Shown piece by piece: positions 52,501 to 64,000 of a stretch of DNA of 64,000 nucleotides. The position numbers and the translations under genes are program-made. The stretch's first letter is position 1. Each line of letters starts with the position of its first letter. The notes beneath the pieces were generated by a model. The model had not been told where the DNA came from and did not search any database. It worked only from the letters and a program-made list of their open reading frames with translations. Source of the DNA: Trichoplax adhaerens (taxonomy: Eukaryota; Placozoa; Uniplacotomia; Trichoplacea; Trichoplacidae); contig NW_002060955.1 of NCBI RefSeq assembly GCF_000150275.1, positions 937,225 to 1,001,224 of the forward strand, given 5' to 3'.

Positions 52501-54685
52501 CCGATGGTACACTTGTGAATATTCTTGAAATAGTGGCTTACACCGTACAGTATACATATCATAGTATAACAACTAGAGCCTCAAGGCCCTGCAAAGTAAT
52601 TGATCTTACACTTATGGTCTGAACCGGATGCAGTGCTTGACATATACAATCTAAGCAGTTAATAACATTGAATTTATAGCATATAAGGTAATATAGTTCA
52701 AACTTTCTCATTAACATCGAATAAAAGACAAAAATTGGAGCTTGTGCTCAGAAGATTAGCCATAAAATAACTATACCCTGTGCACGACAGTCATACAATT
52801 GCACTGAGCTAATATTACAGTACTATTATATGTATTGCAAAGTAAAGATGCAACGGCTCCAATTGCTAGCTAAAAATGGCGATGAGCACCTTATAGTGGA
52901 TCTATAAACACTATCTCATCCCTTAGTGATCGTCCTATAGTCATTACTTTGGCGATAGACCATAAATTGACAAGATACAATAAATTCCAAGTTGCGGTTG
53001 CTAAGCAAAATCACGTGGCAGCAACAGCTTTGATAATTTCAACTTGTCATCATTGATTAAGTAACAGAATTATATTTTAGTTATTGTTTTCAACTAGACA
53101 CTGAATAATAATTATAAATAGAACAAAACATTACATTACTAGACTACCGGATCATCCTTTTAACATAAATTACTGTAACATGTCAAAATTGCCTCTTGGT
53201 AATCAGTAATTAACTGTTTTATATTGTATTGTATACGTTGAAACAAATTGCAAATAATTTCTACCCATTTTAGTACAACAGTTACACGTCGCGATCGAAG
53301 AGTGATAACTCCTACTTTGAAAACTTTATACATTACTTTAACAGTTAGAGCGATTAACACCTCTAGATTGTCATTCACTGACACCAATATCGATACTAAG
53401 TTTTAAGTTAGATAGCGATCATGGCTTTATGTAGGCTTCTACTATCAAAATTATAAAGGTAGCGGAAACAAATACAAGTCGTTTGTAACATGGCGAGTTC
53501 TAAGAATTTACCTGTAAGTTATATTGGATTAAAATGTTCTAATGCTATTACACGAGCAATAAATACCTGTCATAATTCTTTATCAATTCGTATATCGGAA
53601 ATAATGATTCTTATTTTTAGCATGATATTCTCATCAAAAAGAAATAGTATTGACGCCCTAAAACAAGCACCCTTAATTGTTGACAGTATTAAGGTAGAAC
53701 AACGAATGTGCAAGTCTACAATCTACGCCACTATAATCGAAAACAATATAGTCATAACCACAGCAATATACTTTACACTAAGACCAAACAACGAGGACGC
53801 TGTATGTGTATTTAATTCTGTATGCCACGATAGTTGGCCAAATCGAATTGAATATGAGCTAAAATATTTTAAAAGTAACTCAATCTAAACCTATAAGAGT
53901 GATTTTAAGTAAGACTAACCCAGAACATGAACGAGTTGATACAGTTTTCTATATCTTCTATTTGCTTTTGGATTTATAAGCTACTATATGTCTTATTGAG
54001 TATAGACAGTACGATAGATAAATTATCAAATATGCCATAAATGATTAACAAGCAAGACTATTATACCATAGAATTAAATGTAATCATCGATTCTTTTCAA
54101 TTTTTGTCTTCAATTTATTTCTTTGATTTACCTTTGTCGAGGGGAAAAATAAGTAAAGTAAAGAGTAAAAGAAGTAAAGTTATTTTTATTCTTCATATCT
54201 TACAACTTATATAAATCGTCTCAATGACAGCAAATAAGAAGCTTGCGCTATCATTAAATAGTCATAGTGCATTGACTATGGCAAGCATTTCAGGCTTTTA
54301 ATCTAAATCAAATTAGGTTCTACTAAGATTTAAATCGTCGTTTATATAATTTAATAAACTAAAATGATCGGTAAGTGGTCAGTTATGACTGTAATAGAAG
54401 TTTCCTAATAGTTTGGCTAGATATGGTAGTTATAAGCCATAGCATATATTTACAGCGGGCTAGTTTAGCCCTACGAAGAAACAGGATTATCATTTTAAGC
54501 AATTGATGCCTATTTACATCGATAGTGACTCATTTTAAGTAATTTAGGATGCAGTTTGACTTTTATCTTGAAGTTCACCATCTCTCATCACTTGAATGCA
54601 TATCTATATATTTATCTATTAGCCTGGTAAAGTTGTAAGGCAGTCAGCGTTTGCCGGTGATAATGCTCAGACAAACATCAATCAT
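49514..54685. other. Intergenic region before the dynein gene
   Basis: No gene can be firmly supported. An 86-codon plus-strand frame at 49950-50210 and an 88-codon minus-strand frame at 50831-51097 have no recognisable domain and are probably chance. A small direct repeat (atatgatcaaa-tag) lies at about 52030-52060. The cluster of frames at 53160-53888 is listed separately. The dynein promoter should lie just before 54686. Confidence 0.4.
53490..53888 (+). CDS. Unidentified 132-codon ORF
   Basis: ATG at 53490 opens 132 codons to a TAA at 53886-53888. The predicted product has a hydrophobic patch (SEIMILIFSMIFSS) followed by a mixed polar/beta-like half with AVCVFNSVCHDSWPNRIEYE. Codon third positions look varied rather than uniformly A/T. 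A frame of this length is borderline by chance in DNA this AT-rich, and no domain is recognised. It could be a small intronless gene or an exon of a degraded one. Confidence 0.3.
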   Translation: MASSKNLPVSYIGLKCSNAITRAINTCHNSLSIRISEIMILIFSMIFSSKRNSIDALKQAPLIVDSIKVEQRMCKSTIYATIIENNIVITTAIYFTLRPNNEDAVCVFNSVCHDSWPNRIEYELKYFKSNSI

Positions 54686-57600
54686 ATGAATAAAACCAGT
54701 GACCTCCATGATGAGATTAACATCATGGCAAGTAATTTTAAAAGACCTGATTTCGTTTCACATCTTCCACCATTGGATATACCACAGGTAAATTCTTTGG
54801 TAAATAATGAATCGCAATTAAACATTCATAAATGAAATGGACGGTAGCAAACGATAAAGTTATCAAAATGTAGCGAAATAATGACAGTAATATTATCTAT
54901 AGCTCTATGGCTATCAAGTAAATTTTTATTTAACAATTGTACCTTAACCTATTTAGCCTGCATATAGTACTAAACCTAAAGTAGTTCAAGATAGCACTTG
55001 GACACATTCATCGCCAACTAAAGAAGAACGCCATTTTCGCCATGTTAGGTTCGTTAAAGATTCATTTGATGCATATATATTAATATGAAATGATTCGGAA
55101 TAGAAGTGTTATCTTTAAATAATCTAACGTGGATTTTACTTACATAGTGACTCTATCGGAAATAACTACAGCCCTAGAGCTAAAGTTTTAACTTCATCGT
55201 ATGTCTACGAAGCAACTCAACCACGTAAGCTAACTCTAAGTGCTTCATTTACTATTTATAATCAGTTCTTAATTCTGAATAATGGTAATAGCCATTCGTT
55301 TCATTTATTTCCGATCTTATTTTAAATATAGATATTGCAAATAAACGTAAGCGAACCAAGAGTTTGCCACCTATGAAGTACTCGCAAAGTATTTCGCTGT
55401 TGCAATTAAAACCTTCACATTATATAAGTTATGAAGAGGCGGATGCCACTTCTGTATCTAACCATGGCGCTAGTAATGGGTAATTTATAATATAAGTTAA
55501 TAAGAAATTATCCTTCTTCCTTTACTTTCCTTCTTTAAAGCTGCATACAGCAGCTCATAGTAATTACAGTCTATGTCTTATTAAGTCTGGCTACCGTGCT
55601 AATCATCTATCTTTCAAACTTTACTTTCATGGCAACGAAAATCATAGAAATTCGAATTATCGAGGTAACAACCGTGATCAAGCATCGCCAAAAATGCAAT
55701 ATTTAGCAGGTACCAATATTGAAGAAACCTTGGCCAATGGTAATGATCGTAATAAGGCTAAACACCTATTAGAAGGAATTCAAGAAGAAGGATTATCGTA
55801 CGTTGCTCAATGATCCATTTCTACAACTTCTATTCCATTCGCTACTGAACAGGTATCGTTTTATCTATTCAATCTAACTTCTCTCTTTTTTTGTTAACAA
55901 TTAGTAAAGCCAAAGTTAGAAATGGTAGAAATGAAAGAATTAAGAATAAGAGAACTAGCTTCGCTGATCGAAATATCAAGGATAAACAAGAAATGTCCAA
56001 TCTGATTATCAATGGAAGTTTCAATTATGATGAAAAGGCTGAAATAAATGGCAATTCCAAACAAGACTCAGAAGTGACTGTTTTGCTCAATACTAGTACT
56101 TCATACGATTTCAGCAATCATGTTATTAGTATCGAAAACAGCAAAAATGCATCTAAAAATTACTCGTTAGATAGTCATACCGATGCCGGTGATTCCGCTC
56201 ATTTAGTACCCAAATCAATAAATACCAATCGTCTGGGTCGTTTTACGCCAGCCAGTAGCTTGTTTTCGAGTTCTGTAAGTTCTTTTAATCCGTCAACGCA
56301 ATTACCAACGAGATTATGTTCAGCAATGTCAGACGAGGAAGTGACCGAAGCTGATCAACAGTTAGTTTACAATGGGATGTAAGTTAAAGTTAATCTACGA
56401 TTCTGACATGTACAAATTGATACACTACTAGATTAACAAGAATTCTAAATCGTTTAATCACTGCTTTATTAAACCCTTTTCTAGAAATTATAGCAAAGAA
56501 GAGATAGCATGTCTAAATATTGAATTCTTACCGGCACGTTTTGTAACTGAGGGTTTAGCGCGTCCTGCAAGTCCAATAACTGAAATTCAGCTAGAACGTT
56601 ATCATAATTTAATCTATAAAGCCATTCCTAATACTGTCGTACAACCTTTGAATCCAGAATGGATAGAAAATGCGTATCATCTTGTACCACAACAATTAAG
56701 AATTAGCTACAAAGAACACGTTAAGAAATTAACAGAGGTAGTTTAATTTCACGAAACTTTGAAAGATGCCATTTAAAAGTGTTTTAAGTTTTTATTGGTG
56801 ACATGCTACCATGTTGATTTCTAATTTGTCCCATACAAATATTATTTTGTATTTTTATAGCAAATGGATGAATGCTACTACCTCAGTGTTAAGAAAGCTA
56901 TATTAGATTATATTTTGCTAGATAAACAAGAACAAAAGCGCTTAGGGATTGCCACCAGACCCAAGGTTCGAAGTGTGATAATATCGCAGTACCTGTCATA
57001 GTGTAAATAAAGATATTTTTAACTTTTCACTGCAACAGAAGCGTAGCTTCATTACAGTTGTTTGCAATGGTACGAAAATTTTAATTTTAGGTTATGAAAA
57101 TCTATTTTGCTGCTGCTTAATTTATTTTATTAGCTTCAACTGCATGTAAGACAGCATGGAAAAGCATTAAAGTTATAATTTTTTATTTTCTGTTGTCAAA
57201 TTTGTCCTACTAATACGCCAACTCAGCTACCCCTACCAGCTGGACGAGAATATTTTCCATGGCACGAATCCATGTCTGAAGCAAAACAGAATCTAGAATC
57301 CAGTCTCTTCACTACTCATGCGGTTACTAGAGAATTAATTAATCTATGGATAACAAAGTGAGCAAAATGATAGAATCGTAAAATACTATTGGTCTTCAGT
57401 GATGTTTTAAGATCAATTAGTTAGGATTGATGGGTGATATTTCCGCTACTATAATCGTTACCACGGAATTTTATCCATGTTAATTTCATCAAAATTGTCT
57501 TCCATTTTGTATTCATTTTCATAGGAATAGTGCAACATGACAAATTAGTCTCATAGCTTAGATGATAAAATTATAATCATTTAATATTAGTTTTCTACAA

Positions 57601-60600
57601 TAGTGGGTGGAAATTTTTGCAACCATTATAACGCACCATCTGATCAATATTGATACAGGTACAACAATTTCCGTCTATTCGATATGGATGACTTACGACG
57701 CAGCTTCTTCATGACGGTAGAAAAGTTTCATGAATATTTAAGCAAATCCAGTGAGAAAGCAGTGGCTGAATTAAAATCAACGTGGTTACCCCAATGTGGT
57801 ACAATTGCAGCTTCCTTTAAGGAAGATATTGAGAAGAGAATGCCGAATGATGAGGTGATTAAGAAACTATATCAATCATCATAAATGTTGAAATTAATCG
57901 TACAACATCATTTATTTGAGCAAGTTGTACTAAGTTCATCGTCTTCAATCATTAGGAAGGAAGATTAAATAAAATGGATTCTTTTTTTGACTGCGTGGCT
58001 GGATTAATGTCTATACAAATTCGTAGTGCCGTCTTGCATTCGATCTACGATTTAGTGGAATTAACAGAAGAATATAGTAATGGCAATAACTACGATGGAG
58101 AGTATTTTCATAGTAATCAAACTAAAACCATCCATCCTATTGTCATTTTTACTGTAAGTAAAGTTGAATTTTGTTTATTCAATGATCTTACAAACATATA
58201 ATAGCAAAAATTACATTGCACTTGGAAATTATTTCCTGATAGTTGCTTATTTATTCTATTTAACGCATAGGATGGCAGTATCGAAGGGCAAGACATTATC
58301 TTTAAGCCAACCATAACTGAGATTATCGAGAAAATTAATATTATCATCAATATGATGTTAGATAGTATTAAAGGGATACCAAGAGTTGAATATCAGTTAT
58401 TTTACCTAGAAGACGATAATCAAGACATTCGTTGTATCGAAGTTCTACGAAGTGAAGAAGAATTAGTCCTAATGGCCAAGCAAAGGATAGAAGAAGTTAT
58501 TCGAAATAATTTGCACGGTCCAGTAAGGTCTGTTTGGAAATCTATCCTCTATATAGTTAATAATTTAACTTAGCTACCATAAGAATGATTACTTATATTC
58601 ATCCTCATATCTTGCTTGTCATATTTTTCTTAGATATCGATCTGTCTATCAACCATATAATTACTTATTGACTAAAAAAGCCATTGAAGATTGTGAAATA
58701 TTTGTACAAGAAGACCATTCACTCGAAGAATACGTTGCTAAAATTGAAAAATTTCAAGACATGATCACAGAAATTGGCTCATTACCAGTTTTAGTACCGA
58801 TGCATTTGTTCACTTTAAATTGCGATGGAGCGAATAGAGTTAGTTTTTAGTTGACTTTAGGCTTAAATTAATGTGATAAAATAATATTTAGGGCACCAGA
58901 AATAATTCTTATAACTTCTGTTTTTATCATACCTAGTTTTTGATCAATCAAGCGCGTATGTTAATTAATACACTGGTGCAAAATATTGTGGATAAAAGTC
59001 GGAAATTTAATCGAAAGATATGCAATGACTACAACGATATCGTGGCTAGAATGACTATGATACCAAATAATACTGAAGAATTGGTCAAATTGTCCAATTA
59101 TACAGATGGTTTACGTGGAGGGGCTTTACTGAAGCTTTTGGTAAGATTTTTAAATTACATATAGATGCTTACAATTTTATTCCTTTGCGGCTCAATCTAA
59201 ATTTTTTTTCAATAATTCCTTTATTATAATAGGATAAAATTAACATTGCTGCGGATAATGTTCTCTTCTTGATGGATTTTGCTATTTTGCCCGATGAAGA
59301 TATCCAATTGAATAACATTACCTTTACTTGGCCTGCCCGCATATTGCCGATGATTAGTGCCAAGTAAGTCTAGTTAGCGAGGATATAATCATGAAATAGA
59401 GAAAGTTTATTTGTATAGATTTTTAATATCCTTGTAAATCCTTTCTGGCTGATGTTACACAAGTTTTAGCTTCTTACCAAATTTACTGTGACTGAAATTA
59501 TTCTACGCTCAAAAATTCTTGATGCGAGCGTTGTTATAGTCTGCAGAAGTTTTATAGTATTCATGAGATTTTAAAATTAAATATTTCCTGAGTTATAAGA
59601 CAAGTCTAGTAATTAGTAGTAGCTTACTTATTTGCCAAGTCATAGCATGATCTATTTATGTTAGCCATAGCCTTCGAAATATAGATACTACAACGTAAGT
59701 ATGCTATATATTTAGTAGTAGTCTCTAATTCTCGTCAGAGGATGAAATAAATCGATTGGCGAGAATTTATGCAGAATTCTAAATCTTATGGATTTATATA
59801 CGTATTCTGTCACAGATTTAGTTTACATTGATTAGCTTTAAGCCAACTCAGAATAATAGTATACATAAAAAGTATTCATTTCGCAGATATGGCAATAATA
59901 AATCTTTATTTCAATTCGAAAAAATATAGCGAATTACAGATCAACGCTCGTCATGATCAAGCCGTTGCTCATTTAAATCAGTGGCTAAAAAGATTCGATT
60001 ATAATACTAAGGAATTGATGAAAGATGTCCAATCATTCGAACCGAAGGAAAGATTGGCAGAGTCTGAGACTTATCATTACGAATTAAATGAAATCCAAGA
60101 GAAACTTGAAGAATTATTCGAAGAGGTAGGTACTAGTGAACGCCTTAAAATAAATTGTAATTACCTTTCGTATTTTATAGCAACATATCAAAAATATCTC
60201 ACAGTAAATAGTCATCTAATATGTAAAACAAAATCTTTTTTAACTTTATTTGATCATAGAAACAACAAATTAATAGAGAAGAAGAATTATTAGGATGTGA
60301 AGTAAAATCTACATTTCCTATTCTACAAGAAATTGTCAGTAAGAAAGATCCATTTGACAAGTTATGGAAAACTGTTGTGACTTATAATAATAATGCTAAA
60401 AACTGGATGAATGGATCCATGCTGAAACTAAATGCCGAACAGTTGGAAGAACAGGTTTGCGCTTATCTAGATTTTTAGGATACTGCTTAAGAATTATATA
60501 GCTTTTATAAAGTATAAATACTCTATATATTATATTAGCAGTGATGTAGGATTGATAAATTTACCTCACGTGTTATTGTAGATAAATTTTAATGTATTTC

Positions 60601-63600
60601 GAATCTTTTATTATGTTAATGCTATCACAAGGTAATGGATTTATGGAGGACCAGTTATCGATTAACGAAAGAATTCCTACGTCAAGATCTGCCTGGACCT
60701 TTGCGAGCAACAACTAGTATTAAGGGTAAACTGGATAAATTTAAAATCTATATGCCGCTAATTCGCGCTCTTTGCAATCCCGGATTAAAAGATCGGCATT
60801 GGCAAGCAATGAGTGAAGTTGTAAGTCTATAAGCATAATCTTTATTAGAATTAATGATACGTTAACTGAGCACAATGTAATACCACGTTGCCGAAAAGAA
60901 GCATAATGTTATAAGCAATCTTATTATACAAAGAATAATATCAACTTTATTATAATGGATATATTTAACCTAACCCAATATTATAAAATTTTACTGAAAA
61001 GAAATATTATAAGTAATTTTATTGATCAAAGAATAATATCAACTTTATTATACTATATAATAAGTTAACGTGATATAATACCACTTTACCGAAAAGGAAT
61101 CTGAATAATATTAAAAATTTTATCGATCAGGGAAAAATATAATTCTGCTTATATTGAAAACTTCGTTATATGTCTAGGTTGGACAAGATATAACGCCGAA
61201 TGACAAGACTTCCTTAAGTGATATGTTTAGTTTGGGATTGGACAAATATGTTGATCGCTTAACAGAGATTAGTGTAATTGCCAGTAGAGAATATGCACTA
61301 GAAAAGGTAAGACTAGCTAGATAGACTTTATTGATCGAAAAGAAATTAATGCACAACATATCAGGAGAGAAAATTAGTACTTAGCCTCAATATCCTTTTA
61401 TACGTATGCCTAATAAATTGACAAAGCAACTACTTCGCAATAAATAGTTACTTTTGTCGGACTCTCACTCTCTTATTATATTGATTGGATAGCATTTAAT
61501 TCAAAAGCTAAATGACACAGTTATTGAACGTTTTATTCTTGTACTGGAATCATAGGCTCTGGATAAGATGTCTCAAGATTGGGAAACTATTCATTTTACC
61601 TTTGTGCCATATCGAGATACTGAATTAAATATTTTATCATCCTTTGATGATATTCAGGTTAGAAGGCAAAATGGAGCCTTAACTCTCCTTTTTTTGTAAT
61701 ATATCATCATTTATTTACCCTTATAGCATATTTAATGATGAACTGAATTTGCTAATGGTTCGCTTTAAATAGATTCTCCTGGATGATCAAATTGTTAAGA
61801 CTGTCACTATGAAAATGTCACCAGTAATCGGACCATTTGCAGGACAAGTTGAAGCATGGGAGAAGAAATTGGTAAGATAGATGATGATTAATCATAATTG
61901 GCAAGGGAAATATTTATATTCGTTTTATGTAAAAATTGTTTATATCATCCATAACAGAGGAGGACACAGAACATTTTAGATGCCTGGCTTAGGGTAAGAA
62001 AAAATACTGTCCTAGATTTATTACAGCAGATAAATCGAGAAATCAAAATTTCTAAGCACATCCTCGTCATATAGGTTCAATCATCTTGGATGTATCTTGA
62101 ACCTATCTTTAGTTCTAAAGATATCTGCCAGCAAATGCCAAAGGAAGGAATGAAGTTTAAGGCAGTAGACAGACAATGGTGCGTTTCTGTACATAATTTG
62201 AAATACTTCATTTAAGAGCAATCACTTCTAGTAAAAGTAGATTTCAGGAATGGAAAGCTTGATTAATTAAAGGAGCTTAATTTTTATTGTAGGAAATCCA
62301 TGATGGAAACAAGCATAGTTGATACTAAAGCGATGATTGTTGTTTCACAACCCAATATGTTAGAAGATTTGCAGGCTTCAGAGGTAATTTAACTCCGACT
62401 TGAATTGTGGATGATTATAATATTTAACTTGGAGTTTAGCATTTGATTGATAGCTCAGACCAATAAAGTAATCTTCATACACTTTATTTCTATAAATAGT
62501 CAATGCATGCTTTTAATATTAACATAACGCCTGAAATGTTTGTCACCTTCGAACGCCGGCATAAAATATTAAATTACTTCACATCAGAATAATATCACAA
62601 TTTGCCAACGTTGTTGATTTTTTTGAGTTCAATTTTCGCGCTTGCGATATCGATATCTAGTTGACGACTAAAAGTTTTATAGGATAAACGTACATATTTG
62701 GGCGAAGTAATTCAGTCTGAGAACTTGACGTTGAATAGAAAATACTTCGGTATAGTATATATTAATAACCGCGAGACTCTAAACCTAGATATTCATCGAA
62801 AGTAATTAATTAGATACTTTATGCATTGCACGTTTATCTGCAAATTAAAAGGCGACAATTACTTGAGTAAAGCAAGATAATACTCCTCAGCTAAGGTGCA
62901 AGAATAATATGATAGGTGGCAATATTCTATATCAAATTATTTAGAATTATTTAGAAGTAAATACAATCTCCTTAGAGTTGTAAAAGAGAATTGTCTGAAA
63001 TAGTAAATATCTATGCTTAGTTAGCGTTGTGCTAATTAATAACTACCAGAAAAATTGGACTTTGAGGTGTGGGTATTTGTATAGTAATGAAATTGATTCT
63101 ACTTTTAATCGTCAAGAACTTTCAAACTGAAAGTATTATTTATTGCACTATAATTATTACGATGCATTTCAAGCTATAGTTAAATCTTGATAATGATATA
63201 TGAATTATTTCAACGACAAGGCTTTACTGGAAGAAATTCAGGTGGGATTGAATCGATACTTGGAAGAGAAAAGACTATTTTTCCCACGGTATATGAATAT
63301 TTTCACAGTCGTTGCTTGTCATTCTATGAATTTGTTGCATTAGCAGTCTATTCTAAAGACAATATATAAATTTTACTATCCTTGATCAAATAGATTCTTC
63401 TTCCTATCCAACGATGAATTGCTGGAAATTCTATCGGAGACGAAAGACCCATTAAGAGTACAACCACACTTGAAAAAGATCTTTGAAGGAATAGCTAAAT
63501 TGAATTTTACAGAAGACACAACTATTGTCGCGATGATTTCAGCTCAAGATGAAATTATTGAGTTAGTTCACCAAATATTTCCTAATGATGCAAAAGGCAT

Positions 63601-63889
63601 GGTTGAAAAGTGGCTTCAACAAGTTAGTAGATATTGTTTAACGCATTTTCCTTTCGTATTTCACGCCAATTACCCTTAAATTCCGAAAAGAGAAGCTGAC
63701 TTGTTGTACTAAGGGGCTTATGCTCTCTTATTGTAGGTGGAATTTGCTATGAAGAAAAGTATTAGACAAGAGATAGAAGATTCTTTAGCAGATTATTTAG
63801 ATTCTTCTCGTAAAGAATGGATCCTATTATGGCCTGGCCAAGTTGTGCTAGCTTGTAGCCAAATATTTTGGACCGCTGAAGTCTCGCAG
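54686..63889 (+). CDS. Axonemal inner-arm dynein heavy chain, DNAH3/7/12 class (5' part)
   Basis: Exons: 54686-54787, 54957-55048, 55148-55224, 55332-55479, 55570-55797 (start could be 55561), 55905-56378, 56485-56737, 56861-56974 (or 56965), 57227-57357, 57659-57854, 57956-58153, 58271-58527, 58634-58838, 58937-59140, 59233-59363, 59930-60125, 60260-60454, 60632-60820, 61178-61306, 61556-61657, 61773-61871, 61958-61993, 62075-62178, 62293-62383, 63221-63288, 63394-63622, 63737-63889. Every phase agrees; about 1,467 codons. Family hallmarks: [102 protein letters not shown]. These form the tail and linker of a motor that slides ciliary doublets. The AAA1-AAA6 ring and stalk lie beyond the right edge. 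The N-terminal ~400 residues before the conserved tail are long for DNAH12 and fit DNAH3 better, but the paralog is not settled. Start: the first ATG of the frame, upstream stop at about 54621. Confidence 0.93.
55332..56378 (+). other. Variable N-terminal region of the dynein tail
   Basis: Exons 55332-55479, 55570-55797 and 55905-56378 encode about 280 residues rich in Asn, Ser and Lys, with [14 protein letters not shown], a basic [14 protein letters not shown] stretch and a Ser-rich [12 protein letters not shown] patch. They precede the conserved tail (from [19 protein letters not shown] in 56485-56737) and look disordered. Exon 55905-56378 is the largest of the gene in this window. Confidence 0.7.
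60632..63889 (+). other. Dynein linker region
   Basis: From [16 protein letters not shown] (exon 60632-60820) to [20 protein letters not shown] (63737-63889), ten exons encode the conserved linker that swings over the AAA ring during the power stroke (family knowledge). Exon 61958-61993 is only 36 bp ([12 protein letters not shown]). The last donor, after 63889, points to the AAA1 exon outside the window. Confidence 0.88.
60866..61160. repeat. Diverged direct duplication in a dynein intron
   Basis: Within intron 60821-61177 the string aaagaataatatcaacttta occurs at 60930 and again at 61028. A block ataccac-tt-ccgaaaag occurs at about 60880 and about 61078. Spacings of about 98 and 198 bp fit a ~98-bp unit in two to three copies. 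Confidence 0.75.
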
Positions 63890-64000
63890 GTAGATAGACC
63901 TTTCTATTTCGGCTTATTCAGGAATGATTTATTTGTAAATCAGTCAAATTCAGATGAGGATATTAAAATTTTCGACTAATACCAAGGTGACGAAAAGTTT

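Noticed and set aside
57855-57884. Extension of the dynein exon to a stop at 57884
   Set aside because: A gtgatt donor after 57854 joins in phase to 57956, where the family-conserved [10 protein letters not shown] follows.

Overview
The window is AT-rich, intron-dense eukaryotic DNA. Three large genes are split into many short exons by GT-AG introns, mostly about 90-800 bp. Gene content (an axonemal dynein heavy chain, a DH-PH RhoGEF of the PLEKHG5 type, and a secreted or surface protein with EGF-like and cadherin-like parts) points to an animal with motile cilia. Compact introns, high AT and this gene set suggest an early-branching animal such as a placozoan (Trichoplax/Hoilungia-like). The organism is inference; exon structure was read directly, and reading phase was checked at every junction of the three main genes.

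Layout. 1-11.3 kb: gene-poor, with one possible N-terminal membrane-anchor exon at the left edge (minus) and a few orphan exon-like pieces. 11.4-25.6 kb (possibly to 31.5 kb), minus strand: PLEKHG5-like RhoGEF; the DH domain lies at 19.8-22.3 kb, and the PH domain is interrupted by a 6.7-kb intron that holds two tandem-repeat arrays (14.1-14.8 and about 14.9-17.6 kb). 25.6-34.4 kb: mostly featureless, with a candidate ubiquitin-like-domain exon at 31.4 kb. 34.4-44.4 kb, minus strand: a 15-exon gene for a ~1,540-residue secreted or surface protein (signal peptide, Cys-rich/EGF-like region, cadherin-like segment, furin-type site, Ig-like beta-sandwich repeats, mucin-like Ser/Thr region). One exon has an unexplained reading-frame break. 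48.7-49.5 kb, plus strand: an intronless 263-residue coiled-coil protein. 54.7-63.9 kb, plus strand: the first 27 exons (~1,467 codons) of an inner-arm axonemal dynein heavy chain of the DNAH3/7/12 class, running off the right edge before the AAA+ motor.

The genes do not form an operon or an obvious pathway. They share only general themes of a ciliated epithelial animal: ciliary motility (dynein), Rho signalling to actin (RhoGEF) and adhesion/extracellular matrix. The most novel items are the architecture of the 34-44 kb extracellular protein with its frame break, and the intronic satellite arrays with alternating unit lengths inside the PH domain.
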